NCBI RefSeq assembly: GCF_000411135.1
Contig: NZ_KE150262.1
Coordinates: 752,998-816,997 of the forward strand
Direction of reading: 5' to 3'
Origin: Actinotignum schaalii FB123-CNA-2
GTDB taxonomy: Bacteria; Actinomycetota; Actinomycetes; Actinomycetales; Actinomycetaceae
Length of the DNA: 64,000 nucleotides
This document shows, piece after piece, positions 34,461 through 43,319 of this stretch (position 1 is its first letter; every line of letters begins with the position of its first letter). The notes beneath the pieces were generated by a model, which did no database searches, was not told where the DNA came from, and saw only the letters and a list, made by a program, of their open reading frames with translations. The translations under genes and the position numbers were made by a program.

Positions 34461-36077
34461 GTGCCGCATCGTCACCGTCGACCCAGCACCGCCACCACGC
34501 CATTCACGGATTCGCACACTGCCCGCCGCGCGCACCCGGCCGCGTTTGGCCTGCTCACCGTGCTGGCCCTTGTGCTAGCTCTCAGCCTCAGTTCTTGTAG
34601 CGGCGAGCCGAGCGTCGAGGAGCGCGGGCCTATTGCTGTGCATCGCGCCCCGACTGCGGACCTGGTACTTCCCGCCACGGACGCGGAAGGTGCCATCGCC
34701 GCTTCCGCCGCGCTTTTTGCCAGTGCTCAGCTTGCGGTGCTGAGCGGCCCGGGCTCCGTGGAACAGGCCGGCGAGCTAGCCGAATCGCTGGGCGTACCGG
34801 TTTTCCCGGTGGGAAACGCGGAGACTCAGCCCGAAGCCTCGACTGCTGGGAGCACCCTCGCCGCGGAATTTGAGCGGCTCGGCGTGCAGCATACCCTCCT
34901 GGTGGGTACCCCGAAGCCGGCCTGGTTGAATGGCGAAGCCGAAGAGTACCAGCCCGCGGAGAGTCGGGAATCCGCGCCGCCCGCTGAATCTGCCCAGCCC
35001 GATGGCACCGCGCAGCCTTCCGGTTCCGCACATCCCGCACCGTCCGATTTCCACTACCTGCCGGCCACCACCGCGTCATTCCCTGTCGTGACCGACGGCG
35101 CTAATCCTGCGACCCTGGCCACGGTGCGCGCGGCAGGGGGCGCCGTCGTCGAATCAAGTCCTGATCCGCGCGCAAGCAGTGCAACTATCCAGGCGCTCGC
35201 GGGAGGTGAGGCGGCGGTGGCCAGCTTCGGCGTCGACCTTCCGAATCTTTCCTGGCAGTTGGCCGCGGCGCGCACCGGAACGGAACTGCCCGGCGGCGGG
35301 CAGCTGGTGCTGGACGGTAAGCGCTACGTGGCGCTCTACGGTTCGCCGGTCACGGCCGCGCTCGGGGTGCTCGGCGAGCAGGGCGTGGAGGAAACCGCGG
35401 CGCGGGCCGATATGCATGCCCAGCCTTATCGCGCGCTCACGGAGGATACGGTGATCCCCGCGATGGAGCTCATCGTGACGGTGGCGGCCGGGCAGGCCGG
35501 TGACGATGGCAATTTCTCACACGAATGGGATCCGGATATTTTCATCCCCTATATTGAGGCGGCGGCGCGCCACGGGCAGTATGTGGTTCTCGATTTCCAG
35601 CCCGGGCGTTCCAGCTTCCCCGAGCAGGTCAAACGCTATGAGAAGCTGTTGCGCTACCCGAATGTGGGCATCGCGCTGGATCCGGAATGGCGCCTGGGCC
35701 CGGATGATTTTCCGCTGGAGCGCATCGGCCACGTGGAGATCGCCGAGGTCAATGAGACGGTGAGGTGGCTCGCCGATTTTGTGCGGGAGAATCAGCTGCC
35801 GCAGAAAGTCGTGATCCTGCACCAGTTCCAGGTGCAGATGCTGCGCGACGTCGATCAGCTCGACCAGTCCCGCGCCGAAGTCGCGCTGGTGATCCACGCC
35901 GACGGCCAGGGCAGCCAGGCCGCCAAGCAGGACACCTGGCGCACCTTGCACAGCCACGCGCCCGCGGGTGTGGCATGGGGCTGGAAGAACTTCTACGATG
36001 AGGACAAACCTATGCTCACGCCGGAGGAAACCTACACCCAGGTGGAGCCGACCCCGGCTTTTGTGAGCTACCAGTAG
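34461..36077 (+). CDS. Uncharacterised exported lipoprotein with a C-terminal barrel-like domain
   Basis: 538-residue lipoprotein of unknown function. The GTG start follows AAGGAAGG. A signal helix ends in LSLSSC (Cys about residue 49). Residues about 65-155 show a Rossmann-like pattern (LAVLSGPGSVEQAGELAESL) reminiscent of cell-wall-binding repeat 2; a Pro/Ser/Gln-rich linker (about 160-195) follows. The C-terminal part from about residue 345 has successive beta-alpha elements (QYVVLDFQPGRSSF, VGIALDPEWRL, VVILHQFQVQML, VALVIHADGQG, GVAWGWKNFYD), which look like a TIM-barrel hydrolase with possible acidic residues D and E. No catalytic set can be assigned. Confidence 0.6.
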   Translation: MPHRHRRPSTATTPFTDSHTARRAHPAAFGLLTVLALVLALSLSSCSGEPSVEERGPIAVHRAPTADLVLPATDAEGAIAASAALFASAQLAVLSGPGSVEQAGELAESLGVPVFPVGNAETQPEASTAGSTLAAEFERLGVQHTLLVGTPKPAWLNGEAEEYQPAESRESAPPAESAQPDGTAQPSGSAHPAPSDFHYLPATTASFPVVTDGANPATLATVRAAGGAVVESSPDPRASSATIQALAGGEAAVASFGVDLPNLSWQLAAARTGTELPGGGQLVLDGKRYVALYGSPVTAALGVLGEQGVEETAARADMHAQPYRALTEDTVIPAMELIVTVAAGQAGDDGNFSHEWDPDIFIPYIEAAARHGQYVVLDFQPGRSSFPEQVKRYEKLLRYPNVGIALDPEWRLGPDDFPLERIGHVEIAEVNETVRWLADFVRENQLPQKVVILHQFQVQMLRDVDQLDQSRAEVALVIHADGQGSQAAKQDTWRTLHSHAPAGVAWGWKNFYDEDKPMLTPEETYTQVEPTPAFVSYQ

Positions 36078-36126
36078 GCGCGGGCGGATTCGCGCGGGGC
36101 ACGGACCCAGAAACGAAAGGTGTGAC

Positions 36127-36639
36127 ATGCGGAGCACGAAACTAATGGCTTGGGCCGCGGGAGCGGTGGCCGCGCTCTGCGGCGTGGCGGGTCTGGGTGG
36201 ATGCAGTGGTGGTACGACGCCGCAGCCACCGGCCACGCACCTCCCCGGCGCGCCCGGGGATACCGCTCAGTTCCCGTCTGAGGCTATCGCGCACGGCACC
36301 GGAGAAGTGAAGGTGCGCGGCGGGGTTATTATTTCGGGTGGCGTGGCCACCATGTGCGATGTGTTCCTGGAGAGCTCCCCGCCCCAATGCGGGGGGGCGC
36401 GGGTGACTATCGCCGGCCTGGAAAGCTATTCGCCCCAGGAGCTGGGCTTGGAAACTGTGGACCCGGCGGTGGTGACCCGGCCGGGTGAAACTCCCAAGCC
36501 GGCCAGCCCCGATCCGGCCTGGGGTGAGCTGGCCCTGACGATTGATATCACGGAGGTGGCCGCGGATGGTCAGTCAGCCACCGCGCAGCTGGTGGAAATT
36601 TACGGGAAGGACGGGAAGGAAACGATTAGTCACCGGTAG
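36127..36639 (+). CDS. Small lipoprotein, uncharacterised
   Basis: 170-residue lipoprotein with signal helix (about 7-25) and lipobox LGGC (Cys about 26). After a Pro-rich linker it has a small beta-rich domain containing two cysteines, MCDVFLESSPPQCGG, likely a disulphide, and a possible strand-rich end. AAAGGTG precedes the ATG. It follows the larger lipoprotein gene by 49 bases, probably in the same transcript. Near residue 30 the DNA holds GTACGACGCCGCAG, a shortened form of the dispersed motif. No function is apparent. Confidence 0.6.
   Translation: MRSTKLMAWAAGAVAALCGVAGLGGCSGGTTPQPPATHLPGAPGDTAQFPSEAIAHGTGEVKVRGGVIISGGVATMCDVFLESSPPQCGGARVTIAGLESYSPQELGLETVDPAVVTRPGETPKPASPDPAWGELALTIDITEVAADGQSATAQLVEIYGKDGKETISHR
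36212..36225 (+). repeat. Shortened dispersed motif (one ACG unit fewer)
   Basis: GTACGACGCCGCAG inside the small lipoprotein gene. A matching reverse copy GTGCGGCGTCGTAC lies at 37051-37064 in the HAD gene. Confidence 0.4.
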
Positions 36640-36755
36640 CTGCGCCGGGTGCGCCGCGGACTGCGGGTGCGTTCGGGCAGGTCGGTTGCCCGGTGCAAGG
36701 GCCGCGGGCGGCGCAGCCCCTCCCGGAGCGCGCGCGAGTAGCGTACCGTGGAGAT

Positions 36756-37622
36756 ATGGCTATTCATCTGGACCTGGAAGCTGAGCTTCCCGCAGACCTT
36801 CTCACCGTTGACGCGCTGGCCCTCGATTTGGACGGCACCCTGGCGCGCAATGACAAACACGTTTCCGATGCCACGATCGCCGCGCTGGCCCGGCTGCATG
36901 CCACCGGTGTCGCTATTATCGTGGCGACCGGCCGGGTATACCCGGCTACCGTGGGAATTTACGAGCGTGCCAATATTGACGGACCGCTTATCGCGGCCAG
37001 CGGCGCGATGGCGGTAGCCTCTGTGCGAGATTATGCGCATGGTGTGGCGGGTGCGGCGTCGTACGAACCCATGGACGACGCACTCTACGCACGCATCCTC
37101 GACTTTTGCCGCAAGCACAACCTCCAGCTGGTTATTTTCGGGCGCGACCATCTTTTCGCCAAGGAAGACGGCGAAGCGGTGCGGGTGCTTGCCGAGCGCA
37201 ACGAAGGCGAGCAGCCCATCGTGGCGGACCTGGAGGAACTGCCGCGCGAGGACCGCCTCAAGGCGGCGCTTTTCGCCAGTGATGCCGAATACGAGCGTAT
37301 CCGCGCCGATCTTGCGGCGGAATTCCCCAATGCGGCGCGTTCCTATGATGGCACCATCGAGGTGACCAGCCCGGCTACCGATAAATGGGTGGCGCTGCGC
37401 ACTATCCTCGAAGGGCTCGGCGTTCCGGTTGCTCGCACCGCCGGCATCGGCGATTCCGCCAATGACCTGCCCTGGCTGCGCGAAGTGGGCGTGGCGATTT
37501 GCCCGTCCAATTCTGTGGCGGCGGTCAAGGATATTTCGGCTTATGAGATCGGTTCCAATGACGAGGATGCCGTGGCCGCGCTGTGCAACCGGATCGCGGA
37601 AGCTAGGGAGGCGCACTCATAG
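36756..37622 (+). CDS. Cof-type HAD-family sugar phosphatase
   Basis: 288-residue cytoplasmic phosphatase of the HAD superfamily, Cof/IIB type. The nucleophile motif ALDLDGTL lies near residue 20, VATGRVYPA is motif II, the lysine of TDKWVALR is motif III, and GIGDSANDLPWLREVGVAI holds the motif IV acidic pair. The cap domain lies between motifs II and III. The ATG at 36756 gives the usual N-terminus; the open frame extends upstream without a ribosome site. Family members dephosphorylate sugar phosphates or flavin and pyridoxal phosphates; the substrate here is unknown. Confidence 0.85.
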   Translation: MAIHLDLEAELPADLLTVDALALDLDGTLARNDKHVSDATIAALARLHATGVAIIVATGRVYPATVGIYERANIDGPLIAASGAMAVASVRDYAHGVAGAASYEPMDDALYARILDFCRKHNLQLVIFGRDHLFAKEDGEAVRVLAERNEGEQPIVADLEELPREDRLKAALFASDAEYERIRADLAAEFPNAARSYDGTIEVTSPATDKWVALRTILEGLGVPVARTAGIGDSANDLPWLREVGVAICPSNSVAAVKDISAYEIGSNDEDAVAALCNRIAEAREAHS

Positions 37623-37713
37623 GCATGCGGGTCGCGTTGATAAAGCGCACGAGGCGTGCTGAGTAGCGAGCTTACCGGGCGCCCGAAGGCGCTAATAAAA
37701 CGCTAATAAAAGT

Positions 37714-37748
37714 GCGGGCGGCTTGATGAGTGCGATCAAGCCGCCCGC
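37714..37748 (-). terminator. Strong terminator for the xylonate operon
   Basis: Perfect 14-bp stem GCGGGCGGCTTGAT (37714-37727) with ATCAAGCCGCCCGC (37735-37748). On the minus strand the stem is followed by ACTTTTATTAGCGTTTTATT, a good U-rich tail. It also faces the end of the HAD gene. Confidence 0.85.
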
Positions 37749-37821
37749 GGCGTGTCAGCTCGGTGCTGACGGGTCATGGAGATGTAGCTCCGATTGAGGA
37801 ACTAGACAAGATTTATTACGT

Positions 37822-39810
37822 TTATTGGGCCCAGGGCACCCCCGCCTCCTTGAGTGCCGCACGTCCGGCCTGCAGGGTTTCAACGATACGGTCGACGTCG
37901 TAGACGCAACCGCGCCAAATCCCACCCGAGGCATCCTGGAGTGCTGCCCAGAGTCGGGTGTCATCAGGGAGATCCTCGTCCGGAGCCAGGTCCGGGTTCG
38001 AGGGCCGCTCGGCAAGAATCGTGGCACCCTCCGCCCAGCTAACCTCCGCCCCGGGCCGCCCAATGAAGTTGAGCGAACCTTCCAGGTTGACGGTATCCAC
38101 CACAATCTCGATGAGATCGCCTTCCTGGAGCTTGCCGATGGGGCCACCGGCCAAGGCCTCCGGGCCCACGTGCCCGAAGCAGGCACCGGTGGATACCCCG
38201 GAGAAACGCGCGTCCGTAATGAGGGAAACATGCTTGCCGTAAGGGAGCTTCTTCAGTGCGGAGGTGAGCTGGTAGGTTTCCTCCATCCCCGTACCCGAGG
38301 GGCCGATGCCCGCAATGACCATGACATCGCCGGCCTGGATCTTGCCGTCCTTGAGTGCGGCCATAGCGTCCTTTTCGTGCACGAAAATGCGAGCCGGTCC
38401 GGTCTGGCGGAATACTCCATCCTCGCCCACCACGCTCGGATCAATGGCTGTGGATTTTACAACCGACCCTTCCGGCGCAATATTGCCCTTCGGGAAAGTG
38501 ACAGTGGAGGTTAGGCCGTTACGGTGGGCCTTCTCCGGATCCATAATCACGTCGTCCTTGGGGATCTTATTGACGCGCAGCAGGCGCTCCTGCACGCGGG
38601 CGCGCCGGTCGGAATTCTCCCACCACTCGAGGTTCTCCCCTACGGTTTTCCCTGTTACGGTCAGAGCATCCAGATGGAGCAATCCCAGATCACGCAGGTG
38701 CAGCATCGTTTCCGGAACTCCGCCGGCCAGGTAAGCCACCCCGGTGGGGAAATGTACCGGGCCAATAGGCATCACGGATACCAGGCGCGGAACCTTCTTA
38801 TTAATGCGCTCCCAATCATCAACCGTGGGTACCTTGCAGCCGGCCTCGTAAGCGATAGCCGTGAGGTGGAGCAGCAGATTGGTAGACCCGCCGAAAGCGG
38901 CGTGTAGCACCATGGCATTTTCAATGGACTTATCAGTGATGACATCCCGGGTGGTAATGCCATCACGCTTCAAACCGAGTAGCGCCCGGGCCGAAGCAGT
39001 ACCCAGGTTCTTCCAAATATCTTCACCCGAAGGGCAGAGCGCAGAATGCGGGAGGGCGAGCCCGAGGGCTTCACCCACCACCTGTGACGTGGCTGCGGTA
39101 CCGAGGAACTGGCAACCGCCACCGCCCGAAGCGCAAGCCCGGCAGCCTTCGATCATGGCTTCTTCCAGGGTCATCTCCCCGGCGGCAAAGCGAATACCCA
39201 CGGTCTGAACTGTCCCCAGATCCTCGTGGTCATAAGCCTTGAGGGTGGCACCTCCCGGAACCAGGATGGTCGGGGTGTCATGCTGGGAAACGAGGGCCAT
39301 CATGAGAGCCGGCAGGCCCTTGTCGCATGAGGCCACGCCCAGCACCGCGGTGCGGGTGGGGAGCGATCTGATCTGGCGGCGGAAGACCATTGCGGCGTCG
39401 TTCCGATACGGAAGTGAGTCAAACATTCCGGTGGTGCCCTGGGAACGCCCATCACACGGATCGGACACAAAAGTAGCGTACGGAATATGATCAAGGCGCT
39501 TGAACTCCTTGGCCGCTTCGTCCAGCAGCATGCCGAGCTCGAAATGCCCGGTGTGCAGGCCGAGAGCCGTGGGATTGCCGTCCGCATCGCGCAGGCCGCC
39601 GAGGGTGGAAATCATCATGATGTCGTCATTGGCGAGATCATCGGCTTCCCAGCCCATGCCGCGGCCCTGCGTCATCGAGAAAATATATCCCGAGGGCGCA
39701 TTGCGTAAGAAATCTTCGGTGAGCGGGAGCTTGCCGCTGGGGCCCTCCGCGTGCGTGCGAGTTTCGTAAAATTCTGGTGGCTGTTCCTCGTAAATATCTT
39801 CGAGGCGCAT
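37822..39810 (-). CDS. yjhG: D-xylonate dehydratase, YjhG/YagF type
   Basis: 662-residue dehydratase of the IlvD/EDD superfamily, matching the long YjhG/YagF branch from end to end. It removes water from D-xylonate to give 2-keto-3-deoxy-D-xylonate. The Fe-S cysteines are seen in SDPCDGRSQGT, GVASCDKGLPA and CRACASGGGGCQFLG; HAAFGGSTNLLLH, VGNIAPEGS-like FPKGNIAPEGSVVKS and FSGVSTGACFGHVGPEA follow. It lies 22 bases after the aldolase gene and is the last gene of a three-gene operon with a GntP permease and a KDX aldolase, the same set as E. coli yjhF-yjhG-yjhH. Confidence 0.92.
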   Translation of the reverse strand: MRLEDIYEEQPPEFYETRTHAEGPSGKLPLTEDFLRNAPSGYIFSMTQGRGMGWEADDLANDDIMMISTLGGLRDADGNPTALGLHTGHFELGMLLDEAAKEFKRLDHIPYATFVSDPCDGRSQGTTGMFDSLPYRNDAAMVFRRQIRSLPTRTAVLGVASCDKGLPALMMALVSQHDTPTILVPGGATLKAYDHEDLGTVQTVGIRFAAGEMTLEEAMIEGCRACASGGGGCQFLGTAATSQVVGEALGLALPHSALCPSGEDIWKNLGTASARALLGLKRDGITTRDVITDKSIENAMVLHAAFGGSTNLLLHLTAIAYEAGCKVPTVDDWERINKKVPRLVSVMPIGPVHFPTGVAYLAGGVPETMLHLRDLGLLHLDALTVTGKTVGENLEWWENSDRRARVQERLLRVNKIPKDDVIMDPEKAHRNGLTSTVTFPKGNIAPEGSVVKSTAIDPSVVGEDGVFRQTGPARIFVHEKDAMAALKDGKIQAGDVMVIAGIGPSGTGMEETYQLTSALKKLPYGKHVSLITDARFSGVSTGACFGHVGPEALAGGPIGKLQEGDLIEIVVDTVNLEGSLNFIGRPGAEVSWAEGATILAERPSNPDLAPDEDLPDDTRLWAALQDASGGIWRGCVYDVDRIVETLQAGRAALKEAGVPWAQ

Positions 39811-39832
39811 AGTTGTCTCCTCTGCTGTGTTT

Positions 39833-40762
39833 CTAGCGGTCGGTGGGCGGGAGGTCAGCTGCGGCGATCAGGTCATCGGCGCGGGCAAGCAGCTCCGTGA
39901 CTGCTTCCTTTTCCGCCGCGGTCAATCCGGTCGGGGTGGCACGGCACGCGGTGGAAAGGGCGACGCCGCGCTGGTGGATCGCTTCCTTGATGACGGGCAC
40001 GAAAACCGGGGCGATAGTGTAAATATTCGCCAGGTGGTTCATGAGCTCCTGCATGCGCTCCAGTGTGGCCGCATTCCCTTCGCGCGCCGCGCGTACCCAG
40101 GCAGCTGTCACCTCCGGGTACACATTCGCCAGGCCGGAAATAGCTCCGTTTCCACCGCTGAGCAGCGTGTAGTAGAAGTTCTCATCGAAACCGGCCAGGA
40201 AGCGGAAATCGGGATGCCGCGGGCGTACCGCCTGGATCAGCGCGCGGGTATGGGACAGCTCCGTGACAGTGTCCTTAATCCCGATGATATTCGGGAACTC
40301 ATCCACCAGGCGCCGCAGCAGTTCCGGGCCAATATCGTTCCCGGTTCGAGCCGGGAAATTGTAGAGCAGAATCTTCCCGTCAATTGCCTGCGCGCAAGCC
40401 GCGTAATAATCAAAGAGCGCTTCCTCACCCAGGGTGAAGTAGTACGGGGTAATAAGGGCGACGACGTCCGCTCCCGCTTCCAGCGCCGCGTTGGAAAGCT
40501 TGATGGTTTCCGGAAGGGAGTTCATCCCGGTGCCGGCCAGCAACTCCACCCGGCCATTAATGTGCTGCGCGGCAAGCTTGATCAGCTCAAGTTTCTGCTC
40601 ATAAGCGAGGGCGAAGAACTCTCCGATGGAGCCGGCCACAAGAATGCCATCAACGCCGCCCGTGATGAGTCGGTCCCACAGCTGCCGGTTGGTTGCGGCG
40701 TCGATATCGAGGTTGTTATCGAAAGCCGTGACCGTGGGGCAAATGAATTGCGGGTTTTCCAT
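39833..40762 (-). CDS. yjhH: 2-keto-3-deoxy-D-xylonate aldolase (YjhH/YagE, DHDPS family)
   Basis: 309-residue TIM-barrel aldolase of the dihydrodipicolinate synthase family. The Schiff-base Lys lies in GIKDT (about residue 163), the proton-relay Tyr in LYNFPARTGNDIG (about 134), and GSIGEFFAL replaces the usual GTTGE substrate loop, as in YagE/YjhH. It splits 2-keto-3-deoxy-xylonate (and possibly -gluconate) into pyruvate and glycolaldehyde (or glyceraldehyde). Position between the permease and the xylonate dehydratase makes the xylonate role likely. A true DapA is excluded by the context and the altered loop. Confidence 0.88.
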   Translation of the reverse strand: MENPQFICPTVTAFDNNLDIDAATNRQLWDRLITGGVDGILVAGSIGEFFALAYEQKLELIKLAAQHINGRVELLAGTGMNSLPETIKLSNAALEAGADVVALITPYYFTLGEEALFDYYAACAQAIDGKILLYNFPARTGNDIGPELLRRLVDEFPNIIGIKDTVTELSHTRALIQAVRPRHPDFRFLAGFDENFYYTLLSGGNGAISGLANVYPEVTAAWVRAAREGNAATLERMQELMNHLANIYTIAPVFVPVIKEAIHQRGVALSTACRATPTGLTAAEKEAVTELLARADDLIAAADLPPTDR

Positions 40763-40780
40763 GGTGGGGGAGCTCCTTTC

Positions 40781-42190
40781 CTAGACAAAGAGGTGAATGA
40801 TCTCAACCATGACAATTCCGACGATGGAAATAATCGTGGTGAGGGCGGACCAGGTCTTGAAGGTTTGGCCGACCGTCATACCGAAGTATTCCTTGACCAG
40901 CCAGAAGCCCGCGTCATTCACATGGGACATGAAGAGGGAACCGGCGCCGATGGCAAGGACCATGAGGGCCAGGGAAATGGGTTCCATGCCTTCGGCCAGG
41001 TGTGCCACCAGGCCGGCCGCGGTAATCGTGGCAACGGTGGCGGAGCCGGTAGCCAGGCGGATGAAGACCGCCACGAGCCAGGCAGCCAGGAGCGGGGAAA
41101 GCGGCAGGCCGGAGAGCCAGTTGCCGATCACATCCGCGATACCCGAATCGACGAGGGTCTGCTTGAAACCGCCACCGGCACCCACGATGAGGAGAATGCC
41201 GGCGATGGGCGGGAGCGAGGAGCCGATAATATCGGAGACTCCTTGCAGGCCGCGCCCGCCGCGCATCCCCAGCGCGAAAGCACCGTAAATCACGGAGGAG
41301 AGCAGTGCGACAACCGGTTCTCCCAGGAAGAGCAGCGCCGTGGTGAGAACGGGAACGTTCAGTGATGTCATTTCGACGACGGAGCGCAGCATCATGAGGA
41401 TAACCGGCAGCAGCACGATCATGATGGACGCGAAGAAGCCGGGGCGGTGTTCGGCCGGGACCGGTTCATCGGTGGAAATGAGTTCCTTGGGCTGCAGATC
41501 GGGGATAGCGCGGGCCATCATGGGCGCCACGAGCGGTCCGCCGATAATAACCGCCGGGATGGCGATAATGAGGCCGATGCCCAGGGTGAGGCCGAGGTTC
41601 GCGCCCAGTGCGTCAATGGCGATAAGCGGGCCGGGGTGCGGGGGAACGAAGCCGTGCAGGCAGACCAGGCCGGCCAGGGCGGGCACGCCAATGAGCAACA
41701 CGTTAACATGGGACTTGCGGGCGACCATGAGGACGACCGGAATAAGCAGAACCACGCCGACCTCGAAGAAGAGCGGGATTCCGATAATGAACGCAATCAG
41801 TGCCATAGCCCAGGGGAGCTTCGAGGTGCTGGTGCGCCCGATGATGGAATCGACGATGGTATCCGCGCCTCCGGATTTGATGAGGAGTGCGCCAATCATG
41901 GAGCCGAGCACGATGAGAACACCAACGGAGCCGACGGTGCTGCCCAAGCCCTTGGTGAAGGAATCGAAAACGTCGAGGAGGGGAACGCCGGCCACAAGAG
42001 CCATGACCACCGATCCGAACATGAGGGAAAGGAAGGGGTGGATCTTGCAAACGGTGATAAGAACAACGATGGTGGCAATGCCCAGGAGGGCCGCGGCCAC
42101 AAGAATGCCAGGGTGAGCGGAGGCGGTTTCCGCCTCCATGGGGAAGACCGCTGGTAATGTTCCTAGCGGCATAGCAAGAAGGGATGCCAT
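40781..42190 (-). CDS. GntP-family sugar acid permease (YjhF-like)
   Basis: 469-residue membrane transporter of the gluconate permease family with 12-14 hydrophobic segments. VLGSMIGALLIKSGGADTI, GIPLFFEVGVVLLIP and CLHGFVPPHPGPLIA are GntP signatures. It is the first gene of the operon with yjhH and yjhG homologues, so it probably imports D-xylonate, or another aldonate, with protons. No xylose dehydrogenase is seen in the window, which supports uptake of ready-made xylonate. The ATG at 42190 is preceded by GAGAGGTCATC. An IclR regulator gene is divergent with tandem operators in between. Confidence 0.9.
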   Translation of the reverse strand: MASLLAMPLGTLPAVFPMEAETASAHPGILVAAALLGIATIVVLITVCKIHPFLSLMFGSVVMALVAGVPLLDVFDSFTKGLGSTVGSVGVLIVLGSMIGALLIKSGGADTIVDSIIGRTSTSKLPWAMALIAFIIGIPLFFEVGVVLLIPVVLMVARKSHVNVLLIGVPALAGLVCLHGFVPPHPGPLIAIDALGANLGLTLGIGLIIAIPAVIIGGPLVAPMMARAIPDLQPKELISTDEPVPAEHRPGFFASIMIVLLPVILMMLRSVVEMTSLNVPVLTTALLFLGEPVVALLSSVIYGAFALGMRGGRGLQGVSDIIGSSLPPIAGILLIVGAGGGFKQTLVDSGIADVIGNWLSGLPLSPLLAAWLVAVFIRLATGSATVATITAAGLVAHLAEGMEPISLALMVLAIGAGSLFMSHVNDAGFWLVKEYFGMTVGQTFKTWSALTTIISIVGIVMVEIIHLFV

Positions 42191-42286
42191 GATGACCTCT
42201 CAAATCTACACAAGCGACGATGCCGGATTGCGTGGTGTTCCAAGCCGAAATGCCGTCGCTTTCCGCGGCGTGCCCCGCACTGGGCG

Positions 42287-42322
42287 GTTCCGATAAATGG
42301 AACGCAATTCGATAAGTGGAAC
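42287..42322. promoter_or_regulatory. Tandem IclR-type operators
   Basis: GTTCC-GATAAAT-GGAAC (42287-42303) is a perfect inverted repeat with a 7-base spacer. A second, half-degenerate copy AATTC-GATAAGT-GGAAC (42306-42322) follows with a 19-base period. They lie between the divergent GntP permease and IclR genes. Confidence 0.6.
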
Positions 42323-42350
42323 AGTTATGAGTTTAGCCGATAGGGGCGAT

Positions 42351-43106
42351 ATGGGTGAGCAAAGCAAGAAATTGGTGGGTTCTGACCGAGTTCTCGCCAT
42401 TTTGGTGGCTTTGGGGGAGCGGGTGCGCGGGGCTTCGCTCGAGGAGCTCGCGCGGGCGGTAGACTCCCCAAAACCCACTGTTCATCGGGGTTTGGCAGCT
42501 TTGCGGCGGGCGGGATTGGCCGATCAGCGCCCCGATGGGACGTACGTCCTTGGAGATAATTATGTGCGCCTAGCGTTACGTAATCTCGAAGCGTGGAGTA
42601 ATGATGAGCGGGTTGGCCCCGTTTTGGAGCGACTGGTGGAACGCTTCGGGGAGACTGCCCACTATGCCACTCTGGAAGCGGACCGCGTTATCTACCGGGC
42701 GAAAAAGGATCCCATCCTCGGGCCCGTGAAACTGACATCGCGCATCGGTGGAGAAAATCCCATCCATTCCACGGCGGTGGGGAAGCTTCTTTTTGCCTAC
42801 CGGGTACGAAGTCTGGAGGATGTGCGTGAGTTGGAGAAGCGTGTGGGATTCCCGGCCCGCACCGAATACACGGTGACCGACCCGGAAGAACTGTATCGGG
42901 AACTCCTCCAAATTAGGGAGCAGGGCTACGCGGTGGATCGTCAGGAAAACGAGACCGGTATTAACTGCCTGGCTGTTCCGTACTTTTTCTCCTCAACCGC
43001 GGTTCCGGACGGGGCAATCTCGGTCAGCGCGCTGACCTATCGGACTCCGCTCGCGGATCTGGAAGCACATGTGGAGGAAATCCGCGCGATTGTGGGGTTG
43101 TCATAA
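42351..43106 (+). CDS. IclR-family regulator of the xylonate operon
   Basis: 251-residue regulator with an N-terminal winged helix (about 10-70; ASLEELARAVDSPKPTVHRGLAAL) and a C-terminal GAF-like effector domain containing GGENPIHSTAVGKLLFA and the hydrophobic pocket region. The ATG at 42351 is preceded by AGGGG; two earlier in-frame ATGs (42297, 42327) would put the start inside the operator repeats. In E. coli the yjhFGH genes lie beside the IclR-type yjhI, the same arrangement. It probably represses the divergent permease operon and itself until a sugar acid binds. Confidence 0.88.
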   Translation: MGEQSKKLVGSDRVLAILVALGERVRGASLEELARAVDSPKPTVHRGLAALRRAGLADQRPDGTYVLGDNYVRLALRNLEAWSNDERVGPVLERLVERFGETAHYATLEADRVIYRAKKDPILGPVKLTSRIGGENPIHSTAVGKLLFAYRVRSLEDVRELEKRVGFPARTEYTVTDPEELYRELLQIREQGYAVDRQENETGINCLAVPYFFSSTAVPDGAISVSALTYRTPLADLEAHVEEIRAIVGLS

Positions 43107-43110
43107 AAGC

Positions 43111-43133
43111 GGTCTTGGACATAGGTCCAGACC
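43111..43133 (+). terminator. Hairpin after the IclR gene
   Basis: GGTCTTGGAC pairs with GTCCAGACC, with one bulged base and an ATAG loop, 5 bases after the stop. There is no T-run. Confidence 0.5.
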
Positions 43134-43208
43134 GGCCTAGATTCTAGTTTGAAGTGCAATAGCGGGAGTATGCTGGGTTAGCGGCGTGATCTTCCTGATG
43201 TCTTCTTT

Positions 43209-43239
43209 TCGAACTATTGGAAAAATTCCAATAGTTGCC
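43209..43239. repeat. 31-bp palindromic element, copy A
   Basis: Stem AACTATTGGAA (43212-43222) with TTCCAATAGTT (43226-43236) and an AAA loop, flanked by TCG and GCC. Copy B at 44130-44160 has the same length, flanks and outer stem but a different inner stem. The two copies bracket the HepT/MntA genes. Confidence 0.7.
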
Positions 43240-43319
43240 CTTCGGTGTCCATAGCCTTTGTTGTGACTACTTGCTGGAAGAGCAAGGTCCCGCTGTTTCC
43301 TATGCTTCCTGCGGGCAAC

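Noticed and set aside
39827..41365. 512-codon plus-strand open frame across the aldolase and permease genes
   Set aside because: It spans two convincing minus-strand genes and their gap; the protein is repetitive in Gly/Arg/Glu/His, as expected of a shadow frame.
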